A stretch of 64,000 nucleotides of DNA from Hyphomicrobiales bacterium (GTDB lineage Bacteria; Pseudomonadota; Alphaproteobacteria; Rhizobiales; Beijerinckiaceae): the NCBI GenBank assembly GCA_027483895.1, contig JAIXTP010000009.1, positions 124,001-188,000 on the forward strand, in the 5' to 3' direction. Made by a program: the position numbers and the translations under genes. This document shows, in pieces, positions 1 through 10,395 of the stretch; within the stretch, counting starts at the first letter, position 1; each line of letters starts with the position of its first letter. The notes under the pieces are model-generated. The model had not been told where the DNA came from. It saw nothing but the letters and a program-made list of their open reading frames with translations, and did not search any database.

Positions 1-1536
1 AACGCTGCTGAGCACATGGTCAGTACCACCGGCAGAACGGTTCTTGACCCACGCCATATCGGGGTTGAAGGAAAACCCGCTGATCGTCCTGTCGTTCGTA
101 CCATTGCCGGTGTAGAGCAGGACATTCATGGCCGTGCTGCTGTTCTTCACGGCAGGGTCAGACAGGTTCTGTGTGTTCAGGGCCTTGAACCCGGTCGGCG
201 GGTTATAGGCGAACGGGCGCTGGCCGAAATTCGCATTGATGCTACATGCTTCTGAACGTAGTGCGAAGAAGACATCAGATGACCCGGCGAGCGTTCCTGC
301 CGGATTTGTGTTTGTAGCAGGATCTGCGCCAGACCCGCTGAAATTCTGCCACACTCCGTTCTTGGAAAACCAAACGCGGCGCGTTGCTGCATCATAGGCA
401 ATGCCAATGACTTCGGTGCTGTAACCCCCAGCGCTCTGCGCGGTCAGCGTGCCATTAATGTACAACTCGCCCGTCGTATTGCCGCCCCACGAGATCGTGA
501 GCGAGCCCTGCATGTTGTTGTTCGTATCCGTCGCGTCCATGATGCCGACGCGAGGATACTGGCTCCCGCTCGATTGAAACTCGGCGTACCACTTCCCCGA
601 TCCAACAGGCATCGCAATTGTGGATTGCGTGGCGTTGTTGGGTGCCGTCGAGTTTGACGTAATGTTTCCATTGGTCAGGTTTGTAGACCCGAGCCGAACG
701 AGAGGGTTCAACGTCGCATAATTTCCACGACCGTTATCACCGTCCGCATAATTCGTCGGACTGTCGATCATGCTGTCGTAGGTGGCCCCTGCCGACACGC
801 TGATGTTAGACGCCGTCCAGTTGCGGGAATTACCGGAATAATCGAGGCCCAGATTGTTAGCGGTGCTATTGTTCGTGAACTTCAGATAGAAGCCGTTGTT
901 TCCGTAGGTGCCGACGTATTTCTTCGGACCCCACGCACCCGTTGCAGGATCGGTCTGACCGAAGGCCGAAGGCGCAATGGACTGACCGTCGATGAAATTC
1001 ACTTCGGCCAGATAGCCGTCGAAGAAGTTCAACTGGCCTGAACCATTATGTTCCGAGCCAATCCAGTGAGCGATGGCAGAGCCGAGAACGACAGCGGAGT
1101 TCTGGGTCGGGTACGACGCCGTCGAGAAGGCAAGCTGCACGTTGTTCAAGAAAATCTTGGCCCGGTTTGCCGGGGTAGCGTCCGTCGTATCGACGGTGAA
1201 GACGAAGTGATGCCACGCACTCGGATCACGGAAGACGGCGGTCGTGCGGATGGTCAGGCCGTTGCTGGCCGCCCAAAAGAACGTGTCGCCGCCTTCCAGC
1301 GTGATCAACTCGGAGGGAGACGAGGACTGACGTGCAGCGAACACGCCTTCGACTAGCCCCATCTGCCCCCGCTTCATCCAGAAGCTGAGAGTGTATTTGG
1401 TCGAGAGAGTCGGCGTGGTCGAGAAAGTGCGGCTCAGATAGCCGCTAGCCGATCTCCGAATGCGGAGGGAACGGGGGATTTGATACCCCCCGTCCACGTC
1501 CATCATGTGCGGATTGATCTCTACAGGCAGAGTCAC
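1..1536 (-). CDS. Lectin-fold (LamG/SPRY-like) virion fibre protein, partial
   Basis: The reading frame is open from a GTG at 1536 to the window edge (512 codons, no stop), so the protein is cut at its C-terminus. The start overlaps the tail-fibre stop in an AAGTGA junction. The N-terminal ~150 residues look like a concanavalin A/LamG domain (motif [10 protein letters not shown], then WHHFVFTVD and [12 protein letters not shown]). Later there is a second beta-rich segment with [19 protein letters not shown] and [10 protein letters not shown], a pattern common in phage structural proteins that bind host surface glycans. The likely role is receptor binding as an adaptor or second fibre next to the T7-type fibre. 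Function is inferred from fold and position only. Confidence 0.72.
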   Translation of the reverse strand, partial: MTLPVEINPHMMDVDGGYQIPRSLRIRRSASGYLSRTFSTTPTLSTKYTLSFWMKRGQMGLVEGVFAARQSSSPSELITLEGGDTFFWAASNGLTIRTTAVFRDPSAWHHFVFTVDTTDATPANRAKIFLNNVQLAFSTASYPTQNSAVVLGSAIAHWIGSEHNGSGQLNFFDGYLAEVNFIDGQSIAPSAFGQTDPATGAWGPKKYVGTYGNNGFYLKFTNNSTANNLGLDYSGNSRNWTASNISVSAGATYDSMIDSPTNYADGDNGRGNYATLNPLVRLGSTNLTNGNITSNSTAPNNATQSTIAMPVGSGKWYAEFQSSGSQYPRVGIMDATDTNNNMQGSLTISWGGNTTGELYINGTLTAQSAGGYSTEVIGIAYDAATRRVWFSKNGVWQNFSGSGADPATNTNPAGTLAGSSDVFFALRSEACSINANFGQRPFAYNPPTGFKALNTQNLSDPAVKNSSTAMNVLLYTGNGTNDRTISGFSFNPDMAWVKNRSAGGTDHVLSSV

Positions 1537-3551
1537 TTAATATCTCCAATGAACTGTGCAGCAATACTCGTAGACGACCGCACCGTGTAGACGATGGCGT
1601 CCACGGCGTTTGCTGTCGTGGTTAGAATAGGCGCAGTTCCACCGGGGAAATCCCAAGATGTTCCATACGCCAAGGTACGACTACCTGTGGCGTCCTGCGA
1701 GATGAAGATTATGCCAGACTGACCCGGCTCAAGGTTAGACGGGTTGGCAAGCGTATTGGTGCTGTTCGCATTCAACGTCAGAGAGAAGTTGTTTGCGGTA
1801 GCGAAGTCCAACGTGATCGTGCCCGACGCATTGCCGATGGCCGAGATGTTGGAAGCGGCGTTCCCATTGACGTAGAGCTTTTGCGTCTTGCCGGTCGTGG
1901 CGATGTTGACGTTGCCGTTGGCATCGATCCGGAAGCGTTCAGCCCCGGCGGTCGCATCCTGAATACGGAAGGGACCACCATCTCCGCTGATGATCTGGTA
2001 GGTGCGTCCAGTGGTCGCCGTGGTGTTGGCGAGGGTGAGCGTGGGGTCGATACCACCCGACGCCGTACCGGACACGGTCAAGGCCGTGGAAGGGCTCGTC
2101 GTACCGATGCCCACCTTGCCCGCCGCATCAACACGCATGCGCTCGATGTTCGACGTACCGAAGATCACCGGGTGAGCGGTTTCGGCGTAGAAGGCAAACC
2201 TGTCGTTGGAAGCGCCGGTCGAGAAATAACCCTTCGCCAGACCTCCGGTGGTGGACTCCATTGCAAAGGCCACGTTCTGGCCCTTGATGTTCAACATCCG
2301 CCACGAGGCACCGTAGGAGGTGAACGATCCGCCGATGCCGAGATCACCCGTCATCACGTCTCCGGCCTTGCTCACCTTCTCGGAGTCCACCTCTGCAACG
2401 GCACCCTGAACGGTGGTGGCAGCGATGTTTCCGGTCGGGGTGAACGACAGGTCGGAGGCGTTGTTGACGCCCTTCGTGAACAGGTTCCAGTAGGTATTCG
2501 TGGAGGCCGGAAGCGTCGGAGGTGCATTGCCCGTCGAGTTCAGGATGCAGATGAAGGCCGATCCGTTGTATTCGACGACGTCATCGACGATGTAAGTCGT
2601 CCCTGAAGCGTAGGTTCCGCGCCACTGCGCTCCCTTTTCGCCATCCGCACCGGCAGGGCCTTGGATACCCTGAGGCCCCTGAATGCCCTGCGGTCCTTGC
2701 GGACCCGTAGCACCCGTTGCGCCCTGCGGTCCTTGCGGACCCGTAGCACCGAAGGTCAGACCGTTCGTCCAATCTCCCGGAGTAGCCGAGAGTTTGAAGT
2801 AGATCAGTTGCTGATCCGTAGCGAGGTAGGAGAAACCGGAAGGTTGGCTGTCGTAGGTGCCGCGACCTGAAAAAAGGCCGACAGCGTCGGGCTGGTAGCT
2901 GGCACCGGACGGACCCTGAGGACCGGTTGCGCCGGTAGCGCCGGACGGACCCTGAGGACCGGCAGGCCCTTGAGGACCTTGCGGACCGACAGGGCCGACC
3001 ACGCCCTGAGGACCTTGCGGACCGACAGGACCGATGGGACCGGTAGGACCTGTAGAGCCCTGCGGACCTATGGGACCGACAGGACCGATGGGACCGGTAG
3101 GACCGGGAAGAGAGACGACCGAGTCGACATACGCCTTGTTCGCGGCATCCGTGGCCGTGGAGGGGCTTGCGACGTTCTCGATGCGGGCATTCTTGGCATC
3201 GAACGTGGCCGTCGTGTTGTCGAACAGGAGGGCGCCATCGACGCCATCCTGAGCCTCCTGAGTGCGGTAGAGCATCTGGAGGGTGACGAGATCGAGGTCC
3301 TCTTCGACGAGCGTGGAGCCGTTCGAGAAGTCCACGAGAGGCGTATCGCCGGGCGTAGTCCGGAAGACCGTGATGGACGCGCCGGGGGCGGGTGCAGGGG
3401 AGACCGTGACGGTGTTGTCGTTGAGCCACGAGAAAGAAACGGTCGATCCGTTCACGGTGACGGAGACGTGGCCTTTGTCGATGTAAGGGAACGGAACCGC
3501 GAAATTGCTGGTTCCCCCGTTGCCCGTGTAACGGACGAATGATTTAGCCAT
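1533..3551 (-). CDS. Tail fibre protein with T7 gp17 N-terminal domain and collagen-like stalk
   Basis: 672 aa. Residues 1-~110 resemble the T7 tail-fibre N-terminal domain that docks to the tail tube (starts [20 protein letters not shown], later [21 protein letters not shown]). Residues 150-217 and 268-307 are Gly-X-Y collagen-like repeats (GPQG, GPTG, GPIG), expected to form a trimeric stalk. The C-terminal half is beta-rich with repeated short strands, and I see no autocleaving chaperone motif. The gene follows internal virion protein D after a hairpin and is coupled to the downstream lectin-fold gene. It is probably the host-recognition fibre. Confidence 0.9.
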   Translation of the reverse strand: MAKSFVRYTGNGGTSNFAVPFPYIDKGHVSVTVNGSTVSFSWLNDNTVTVSPAPAPGASITVFRTTPGDTPLVDFSNGSTLVEEDLDLVTLQMLYRTQEAQDGVDGALLFDNTTATFDAKNARIENVASPSTATDAANKAYVDSVVSLPGPTGPIGPVGPIGPQGSTGPTGPIGPVGPQGPQGVVGPVGPQGPQGPAGPQGPSGATGATGPQGPSGASYQPDAVGLFSGRGTYDSQPSGFSYLATDQQLIYFKLSATPGDWTNGLTFGATGPQGPQGATGATGPQGPQGIQGPQGIQGPAGADGEKGAQWRGTYASGTTYIVDDVVEYNGSAFICILNSTGNAPPTLPASTNTYWNLFTKGVNNASDLSFTPTGNIAATTVQGAVAEVDSEKVSKAGDVMTGDLGIGGSFTSYGASWRMLNIKGQNVAFAMESTTGGLAKGYFSTGASNDRFAFYAETAHPVIFGTSNIERMRVDAAGKVGIGTTSPSTALTVSGTASGGIDPTLTLANTTATTGRTYQIISGDGGPFRIQDATAGAERFRIDANGNVNIATTGKTQKLYVNGNAASNISAIGNASGTITLDFATANNFSLTLNANSTNTLANPSNLEPGQSGIIFISQDATGSRTLAYGTSWDFPGGTAPILTTTANAVDAIVYTVRSSTSIAAQFIGDIK
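2630..3104 (-). repeat. Two blocks of collagen-like coding repeats
   Basis: Tandem 9-nt-based repeats encoding Gly-X-Y triplets lie at 2901-3104 and 2630-2750, separated by a ~50-residue globular insert. Near-identical 18-nt units such as GGACCTTGCGGACCGACA recur on the plus strand, so the tract is prone to slippage and length variation between relatives. Confidence 0.9.
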
Positions 3552-3572
3552 GGCAAATCCTGAAAAGGAGAA

Positions 3573-3588
3573 GCCCCCTTTCGGGGGC
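3573..3588 (-). terminator. Hairpin between internal virion protein D and tail fibre
   Basis: A 6-bp GC stem (GCCCCC / GGGGGC) with a TTTC loop is followed on the minus strand by a pyrimidine-rich TTCTCCTTTT. It lies in the 43-nt gap between the stop at 3595 and the fibre start at 3551. It could be a partial terminator or an RNase processing site that adjusts fibre expression. Confidence 0.6.
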
Positions 3589-3594
3589 CTCTAA

Positions 3595-6500
3595 TCATTT
3601 GACGCGGGGCGGTTCTTTCTCGGGAAGACCGCTTATTGCGAGGTTGTTCAGCCAGACGAACGGCAACCAATTGCTGTACGGGGCGAGCGAGGTGATAGCC
3701 CTCGCGTCGGTTTGACTGAACGGAGAGTCCTGAGTGACGGTCTTTCCGACCCCTCGAAGACCCCTGTAGGCGGAGTCGATGAGGGCAAAGGTCGGGTTCG
3801 AGAGAAGGCCTTGAGAGGGGGTTCCGGTCGACCGGGTGTCGAACAGGGGGTCCATACCGACAGGGCCGAGAACGAGGTTGTCGACCATGAGGGGGGCAAG
3901 GGAGGTCCAGCCGGAACGCTGGAACGCCGCGGCTGCAAGCCGCTTGTATTCCCCGTCCTTGCCGAGCCGTTCTTCAAGGAACTTCTGACGGTCGCTGCGG
4001 CCTACGCTCTGGAGGTGGACCTGAGCCGAGTAGGCGAGGGCACCAAGGAACAGGGTCCCCATCATCATCGAGTAGTTCTCGAAGACGTGGTTGTCGGACT
4101 TCAGCGGGTTCAGACCGGCCACGTGGAGGTTGTGGAGGGTCTGCTTCGTCCACGCTCCGAACATGAACATCCGGAACTGGAACAGGATCTTACCCACCGA
4201 GGAGCCGAACACGGCATTCATCTGGCCGAGATCGTTCTCTTGGATCATCCGCCGCGTCCACGCGTAGATCGCGTACTGGAAGTCGTAGCGGACCTTGGGG
4301 TCCCAGTTCTCCCAGTTCAGCCGCGTGAGCTTCGATCCCGAGAACTCCCCGTCAACGAAGCTGGAATGCTTCTTCATCTGGTCGAGGATGGCGACCGCCT
4401 TGTCCTCGTCGATGCCGAGCACGGCCATGCGCTTCATGTTCAGGGCGCGGTTCACGTCCTTGTCGATGGCGTTGGCGAACTTCGCGACGACCATCTTAGA
4501 GGCCCACCTCTGGAGGTAGGTGTTGACCGCTTGCATGCCCGAGATGTGCGAGGTGATGTGGGCACCCTTCGAGGCGAGATCCTCGGCCGCACCGAGCCGT
4601 CCCCGAGCTTGCATGACGTTGCCCATCTCGTCCGCGTTGTGGAACACGGAAGAGCGGATGGCGTCGGTCGCGGGTGAGGCGGCCCACTCGAGTTCCTTGG
4701 CCAGTTCGTCCTTCAGTTCGCCCGTGCGGATGTCACGGAGGAACGACTTGAAGGACGGGATGGACTGAACGGCCGTCTTGATGCCGACCTGAGAAACGGC
4801 GGTCCACGCTTCGGGGATCTGAGCGAAACCGACTTGGTTCATGACGCGCATGAAGTTGAAGTTCCGGATCGTCCGGAGGAACGAGCCGAGCTTGCCGACC
4901 TCGAACTTGTCCATGCGTCCGGTGATGGCTTCGTAGATCGACTGAAGACGGTTCACGTCCGCGTCGATCTTGTCGGGAGCCATCCGAAGCTGGTTGCCGG
5001 CATCCTTCACGGTCTGAAGGAAGTCCTGCCAGTCGCTCTCCTTGTAGATGCCGTCGAGAAGGTAACGCTGGGCTTCCGGATCACCGGCTCTCCAGCGGGG
5101 GTTCTCGATCTGCATCCGGGCCAGAGCGACACGGGCCGACATGGTCCGGGAGTACATGTGGTGGAGTTTGACGAAGTCGCGCTCCAGCCAATCCTTGACC
5201 CGGATCGTACCGGTCGAGCCGTCAGCCATTCTCACGGAGACTTCGTGGTCGACCTTCAGCGGGGTCCGGTGTTTCAGGTAGCGGACGCTGCCTTCGCCCT
5301 TCTCCTTGTAGTCGTACTTGCGGAGGAAGACCTCGATCTCGTCCTTGGACATTTCGCCGAGGCGTTCGAGTTCCTCGCGGAGGACCTGTTTGTCGAAGCC
5401 GGAAAGGCGCAGGGACATTCCCTGATCCATGCCGGTCGAAGCCTCGCGCATGCCTTTGTAGAAGCTGTTGGCGACCTTCTTGGCCAGCTTGATATCCAAG
5501 TCGGGGATCTGGGCAAGGATGCTTTCGCGGATGACCGTGATCATCTGCTTGTCGCCCAAGCGGTGGGCGATCTCGTCGAACTTCTCCATGTTCGGGAGGT
5601 GGGGGAGGTAGTAGTCGTTCTTCTCCAGCCCCTCGATCAGGGCCTTACGGCGAGTGCCGTCGATGAAGCCGGGGTTCTTGATGATCTCGAACCACTTGCC
5701 CATCCACTCCCTGTTGAAGTTGGCGACCTTCTGGACCTCGGCCGGGAACTGACCGAACTTGGCGTTGTCCCATTCCTCGGCCGCATCCGAGATCATGGCG
5801 CGGAACCGGGCCTCTTCGGCATTTCGTTCCGCCCACCCGATCTTGTTCTTCTTCACGTAGTCATCCCACGCGGTCGAGTAGACCTTGGCCGTCCACGTGA
5901 TCTGTTCGAGATTGAGCTTGTTCATCTCCATCGTGACGGCCTTGGTGGCCGCCGCGTTGTCGGCTCGACCGACCGCATCTTCCACCAGTGCATAGGTTCC
6001 GGCACGAACGAGGGGGTTGTCGGAGGATCCGCCACGCCCCGCATAGTCCACGCGGACGCTGCCGAACGCCGTCTTCCCATACATCTCGCCGAACTCGGGC
6101 GTGAGCACGTCCTCGACATTGAGCTTGAGGGGAGCGACGTAGTTCAGGTTCTGTGCGGCACCGGCCGAGCCCTCGTTGAAGTACTTGGACTCGATGGAGC
6201 GGGCAGCGGCTTCCGCAGCGCGGACCGCCTCACCGGTCTCCACGGCCAGAGCCGGGTGACGGGGGAACAGACCGGCGATACCGGCACCAAAGCCGAAGCC
6301 GACCAAGCCCGAATAGAGAAGCTGGTCCTTCTCGAAGCCGGGACGGGACATGTACTGGGGGATGTCGATGGCGACGTTGGTCGCCGCACCGCCCATGCCC
6401 GCCAGAAGCATTTGGGTCAGGCGGCTCGCCTTGGCACCGCCAGCGAGAGCCGGTGTGGCGGCAGCGAGGATGATCCCGGCCGGATCGAGGACCGCTGCGC

Positions 6501-7878
6501 CGAAGCGCAGAATGCCGCCCGTCAGGCCCATGGCCCTGAGGCGCTGCTCGTAGTCCATCTCGCTCCGGATGTTCGCGAGCTTGCGCTCATAGTCATCGCG
6601 GTTGCTCGCCCACACGAGCGAGGTTTGCATGTTCTCCGGAACGCCGAGTTCCTTCAGCCGCTGGGCGTCCTCTTCGAGGAAGCGGGAGGCGTTGAAGTTC
6701 GGGTCGGGCTTGGCGTTGACGCTCTCGGCCATCCACGTGATGGCGCTTTCGCGCTTCATGGCTTCCCACGCCCCTTGAGCGATGCCGTAGGCTTTCTTGT
6801 TCTTCTCCTCTTCGAGGAGGTCGTACTGGGCCTTGTATTCGTTCGGAGTGGACGGACCCTGAGACAGGGTCACGCCGCCTTCGACCGGGGCTTTGGCGAC
6901 AGGGGCGGAGCCCTTGGCGCGGCCATTGACCAGTTCGATATGCCACGGCTCCTCGCGGGGGCCGGTCCATCCCTTGGCCTTCATGTAGGGGAAGTGAAGG
7001 CCGTGCTTCTCGGCGTTGTCATGGAACCACTGTTGGACCTCGGGGCTCGCATACTGGAGGTCCAGAGCGAGGCCGTGGTTGTGGTTCGACTTGCCGGGAC
7101 GGCCCACCATCCCTGACGGAACACCGCCGTTCTTGGCGATGTCCTCGTCAAAGAGTTGCTGTTGGCGTTCCACCGAGCGGTAGGCCGAGCCGATCTTCAT
7201 ACCCTGCTTCACCCAATCGGGAGCCGTCTCCAGCATGTTCCCGAGAGCGACCTTCAGGCGAACGTCCGTCTTCCCGAGGGCATTCGGATCGTCCTTGTAC
7301 TTGTCCACTAGGAAGGGGCTAAGGTCGACTTTAGGGACCGTGATGCCCACGGCCGAGTAGCTCGTGTCCTTCATCTTCGTGCTGGCGAGCCGGATGAAGT
7401 CACCGGTCGTCCGCACGTTGTTGTCGAGGAGACCGCGAGCGTTGGCCTGAATGCTCTCAGGACGCATGACGAGTTCGAGAGGGGTGTTGGGGTCCGCCTT
7501 GAGGATCTTCGGACCGTCACCGATCCCGGCCCACCATCCGACATAAAGCTCAGTCGGCGTAATGGCTTCCGGAGGCTTGTTGAGGTTTTGCGAGAGGACG
7601 GTCCGAACCGCTCGGGCGTGATAGGGAGCCGCCGTTGCGGATTGGACCGGATCGTTTCGGTCGACCAGACCGAGGGTCGGATGGTTCTTCTGGATGTCTC
7701 CGAAGGTGCCTTCGGTGATGTGGAAAGGACCCCGCGCAGAGGTTGTCGAAGCAATGTTGTTCTTGCCGTATGAACTCTCTGCCCCGGAGATATTCCAAAG
7801 AACCTCCGGGTCTTCCCCCACCGAAGCCGCGTGTTGCGCTAGGGTGGTGAACCACGAAGGACGGGGTGAATTTTCCAT
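3595..7878 (-). CDS. Internal virion protein D (T7 gp16-like) with lytic transglycosylase and M15 peptidase domains
   Basis: 1427 aa, the size of T7 gp16. Residues ~10-120 form an SLT-type transglycosylase domain with the catalytic Glu at residue 33 in GAESSYGKN and a GPFHIT motif. Residues ~200-318 carry a VanY/DacB-type zinc peptidase: GSAYRSVERQ (230-239), SNHNHGLALD (264-273, the SxHxxGxAxD ligands) and PWHIE (311-315). The remaining ~1100 residues are helical and should form the ejected channel. It would be injected with the DNA and open the peptidoglycan by cutting both glycan and peptide bonds. The start at 7878 lies just after the gp15-like stop. Confidence 0.92.
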   Translation of the reverse strand: MENSPRPSWFTTLAQHAASVGEDPEVLWNISGAESSYGKNNIASTTSARGPFHITEGTFGDIQKNHPTLGLVDRNDPVQSATAAPYHARAVRTVLSQNLNKPPEAITPTELYVGWWAGIGDGPKILKADPNTPLELVMRPESIQANARGLLDNNVRTTGDFIRLASTKMKDTSYSAVGITVPKVDLSPFLVDKYKDDPNALGKTDVRLKVALGNMLETAPDWVKQGMKIGSAYRSVERQQQLFDEDIAKNGGVPSGMVGRPGKSNHNHGLALDLQYASPEVQQWFHDNAEKHGLHFPYMKAKGWTGPREEPWHIELVNGRAKGSAPVAKAPVEGGVTLSQGPSTPNEYKAQYDLLEEEKNKKAYGIAQGAWEAMKRESAITWMAESVNAKPDPNFNASRFLEEDAQRLKELGVPENMQTSLVWASNRDDYERKLANIRSEMDYEQRLRAMGLTGGILRFGAAVLDPAGIILAAATPALAGGAKASRLTQMLLAGMGGAATNVAIDIPQYMSRPGFEKDQLLYSGLVGFGFGAGIAGLFPRHPALAVETGEAVRAAEAAARSIESKYFNEGSAGAAQNLNYVAPLKLNVEDVLTPEFGEMYGKTAFGSVRVDYAGRGGSSDNPLVRAGTYALVEDAVGRADNAAATKAVTMEMNKLNLEQITWTAKVYSTAWDDYVKKNKIGWAERNAEEARFRAMISDAAEEWDNAKFGQFPAEVQKVANFNREWMGKWFEIIKNPGFIDGTRRKALIEGLEKNDYYLPHLPNMEKFDEIAHRLGDKQMITVIRESILAQIPDLDIKLAKKVANSFYKGMREASTGMDQGMSLRLSGFDKQVLREELERLGEMSKDEIEVFLRKYDYKEKGEGSVRYLKHRTPLKVDHEVSVRMADGSTGTIRVKDWLERDFVKLHHMYSRTMSARVALARMQIENPRWRAGDPEAQRYLLDGIYKESDWQDFLQTVKDAGNQLRMAPDKIDADVNRLQSIYEAITGRMDKFEVGKLGSFLRTIRNFNFMRVMNQVGFAQIPEAWTAVSQVGIKTAVQSIPSFKSFLRDIRTGELKDELAKELEWAASPATDAIRSSVFHNADEMGNVMQARGRLGAAEDLASKGAHITSHISGMQAVNTYLQRWASKMVVAKFANAIDKDVNRALNMKRMAVLGIDEDKAVAILDQMKKHSSFVDGEFSGSKLTRLNWENWDPKVRYDFQYAIYAWTRRMIQENDLGQMNAVFGSSVGKILFQFRMFMFGAWTKQTLHNLHVAGLNPLKSDNHVFENYSMMMGTLFLGALAYSAQVHLQSVGRSDRQKFLEERLGKDGEYKRLAAAAFQRSGWTSLAPLMVDNLVLGPVGMDPLFDTRSTGTPSQGLLSNPTFALIDSAYRGLRGVGKTVTQDSPFSQTDARAITSLAPYSNWLPFVWLNNLAISGLPEKEPPRVK

Positions 7879-7881
7879 TGA

Positions 7882-10395
7882 TTACCTATTGCTGTTTGCC
7901 CACCACAACGGGTCGGTCGAGAACTTCTGAGACTCAACGTATTTCTTGTAAGCGGCTTCGTTGAATGCGCTTTGGTCCTGACGCTTTCGTTCGGCAGCGG
8001 CCTTCATCTTCGCTTCATTCTCCCGCCTGATTTCGCGGTTCTGTTGCGGAGTGTTGCGGAGCGTGTCGGTGCCGTCCTCGGCTCGCCAGAACGGATAGAC
8101 GGCGAACGGACCGGCCGAGATGACCGGATCGAAGCGGTTCTCGAACTTCGTCTTCTCGTCTTCGAGGGCCTTCTTGGCCTCCTTCTGACGGACGATGCTG
8201 ACCATCTTCATCATGTTGTCGGCGGAGAAGGTCGAGTTCGGAAGGTCGATCATGCGGAAGTTCTCCGTGTCCCAGAGCACCCACGCATTCGAGCCGTTCA
8301 CGTTCTTCACGGAGACGCGATCAGGGTCGATCCCGAGCTTGGTCAGGTTCTCCTTGTTCTCCGTCTTCCACCACTCGACGTACTTGTTGGCGTTCTCCTC
8401 GAAGCGCGGAGGAACGGCCATGCCGCCCGTCCGGACCACCGAGTTGCCGACCACGATGTAGTTGTTGCGGACCACGGCAGCGGCCTTCTTGGCCGCGTCC
8501 TCGTAGCTCACGTTGTCCGCGTAGTGGTAAGCGGTGGCGAGCCTCCGGGTCTCCATGAGGATCTCGTGGGAGTTCGCCTTGTTCGTGAGGTTGGTTCCGA
8601 ACGTCGGATTGAGGGCCGAACTGACGGCCGAGGTGAACTGAGCGTCACCACCGCCGAGATCGTATTCCTTGCGGTTCGGATCCGCCGTTCCGCGAGACGC
8701 GAGGATCAGGGCCTCGCGTTCGTCCTTGGCCGCCCCGCTCTCCATGAAGGATCGCGCCATCTCATAGAAGGCGAGGTTCTTGTCGGTGAGGAGGCCAGTG
8801 ACCATCTGCGGAGCCTTGTCCCGCCACGTCCGGTAAAGCTCGAAGCTCTCCATCATGATCGGCGGGATGTCGCCGTTGGCCTGAACGACCTTGGTGGACG
8901 CACTTACGGCCGAGTTGAGTTGGACCTTGAGACGCTCATGCGGGACCATGGCCTGTTGGAAGAGTTCGGCCTCCGCGGTGACGAGCTTGTTCAGCTTCTC
9001 CACTCGGGCCTGAGGGTCACGTTCGTTTCGCCAATCGCCGTAAGAGGCGGCGATGCGCTTCTGATGGAACGTGACGGCTTCCTTGCGGATGTCGTCCGCC
9101 GACATGACCTTCTCGCGTCCGTCCTTGTCGACGTAGCGACCGTCTTCGACCGCGTAGAGTTCGCCACGAGAAGCCGCCGCGATGGCATTGCCCACGAGGG
9201 CGTTCCTCTGAGCGACCTCCATGAGTTCGCGCTGGGTGTTTCCGGCCTTCTCCATGGCCGTCCGCGTTGCGTTGGCGTGGACGGTGGTGAGACGGATCTT
9301 GTCGTCACCGGAGAGGATGCCGGGGTTGGCCCGGTCGAACTCATCGAGCTTCTGGCGGAAGTTGGGATCTGCACCGTGGGCGCTCTGTGTAAGGCTCGCT
9401 TGGCCTTCCCACAGAATGCTCTGCTTGTGCTTGAGACCGGCGTCCTGAAGGGAGGTGACGATCTTGGCCGCTTCACCGCCGACCGAAGCCGAGTTGAGGA
9501 GCGAGCCGATCTTCTGGCCGTTCACCTCTCCTCGATCCGCGCTGATGATGCCGACGATCATATCCGCCGTCTTCTGAAACTCGGGCGAACCCGGCTTCAG
9601 CATGGCCGCTCTGGCCTTGAGGACCTGAAGCAGCATCGCCTCTTGTTCGGGGAAGGTCTTCCCGGCCAGCGTGTTGTTGGTCTGCATCTGGCCGCGGATG
9701 AAGAGGTGAGCCTGTTCCGGCGGCTGACCGCCGTCGATGGCCGCCCCGACGATGCCGTCGATGGCCTTCACGATGGTGTCGTTCACCCCGGAGTTCGTCC
9801 GGTCCGACCGATACTTCGTAAACTCGCCGTTGAGGGCCGAACGGCCCGCTTCGAGCCGCTGCATGAAGAACTTCGCGGCCTGAGGGCCGACATTCTTCAG
9901 AACGTCCTGATAGCCCTCATTGAACCACGTGTTGAAGTCGCCGGTATCGGGATTGAATTTCCCGGTGGCGAACTCCTCGCGCTTGCGGCTGACGAACTCC
10001 TCGGCCACGGCGATGGCGTACTGGTTCTCACCGGCCGCCTTCGCGAGGGCGTTTCGGAACATGGGATCGCTGTCGATCAGGGCCCTCTGTTCCTGAGGAG
10101 TCTTACCGGCCAACCGCTTGATCGCGTTGCCCTCGGCGTTCTCGTTCTCGACGGCGGCATTCTGTTCGCCGAACCGGGTCAGAGTGGGCACGAGGGACGA
10201 CAGGCTGTCGGCCAGCCGGGTCAGGTCGTTGTCACGAGGAACAGGAGCGGGGCGGGCATAGGTGTCCACGGGCCGGGCCACGGGCTGTAGACGTTGTGGA
10301 CGCTGTTCCGACTCCGGAATGGGGATCGCTCGATCAGCTCGATCAACATCCGGACGATCTTCTCGAAAGGGCTTCAGGCCGGGGGTCGTTACCAT
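7882..10395 (-). CDS. Internal virion protein C (T7 gp15-like)
   Basis: 837 aa from the ATG at 10395, which overlaps the end of the preceding gene by 7 nt; longer in-frame extensions run back through that gene and are not credible. The protein is mostly alpha-helical with no enzymatic motif. Size and position between gp14-like and gp16-like genes match T7 gp15, which forms the periplasmic part of the ejectosome tube. Assignment rests on synteny, length and composition. Confidence 0.82.
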   Translation of the reverse strand: MVTTPGLKPFREDRPDVDRADRAIPIPESEQRPQRLQPVARPVDTYARPAPVPRDNDLTRLADSLSSLVPTLTRFGEQNAAVENENAEGNAIKRLAGKTPQEQRALIDSDPMFRNALAKAAGENQYAIAVAEEFVSRKREEFATGKFNPDTGDFNTWFNEGYQDVLKNVGPQAAKFFMQRLEAGRSALNGEFTKYRSDRTNSGVNDTIVKAIDGIVGAAIDGGQPPEQAHLFIRGQMQTNNTLAGKTFPEQEAMLLQVLKARAAMLKPGSPEFQKTADMIVGIISADRGEVNGQKIGSLLNSASVGGEAAKIVTSLQDAGLKHKQSILWEGQASLTQSAHGADPNFRQKLDEFDRANPGILSGDDKIRLTTVHANATRTAMEKAGNTQRELMEVAQRNALVGNAIAAASRGELYAVEDGRYVDKDGREKVMSADDIRKEAVTFHQKRIAASYGDWRNERDPQARVEKLNKLVTAEAELFQQAMVPHERLKVQLNSAVSASTKVVQANGDIPPIMMESFELYRTWRDKAPQMVTGLLTDKNLAFYEMARSFMESGAAKDEREALILASRGTADPNRKEYDLGGGDAQFTSAVSSALNPTFGTNLTNKANSHEILMETRRLATAYHYADNVSYEDAAKKAAAVVRNNYIVVGNSVVRTGGMAVPPRFEENANKYVEWWKTENKENLTKLGIDPDRVSVKNVNGSNAWVLWDTENFRMIDLPNSTFSADNMMKMVSIVRQKEAKKALEDEKTKFENRFDPVISAGPFAVYPFWRAEDGTDTLRNTPQQNREIRRENEAKMKAAAERKRQDQSAFNEAAYKKYVESQKFSTDPLWWANSNR

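Noticed and set aside
2630..3104. Tandem repeat as CRISPR or satellite
   Set aside because: The repeats are in frame and encode Gly-X-Y collagen-like triplets.
1..3551. Diversity-generating retroelement acting on the fibre genes
   Set aside because: No reverse transcriptase or template repeat is seen in the window.
4834..7116. 760-codon plus-strand open frame opposite the gp16-like gene
   Set aside because: Antisense shadow of a recognised gene in GC-rich DNA; no ribosome site and a low-complexity Arg/Gly/Val-rich product.
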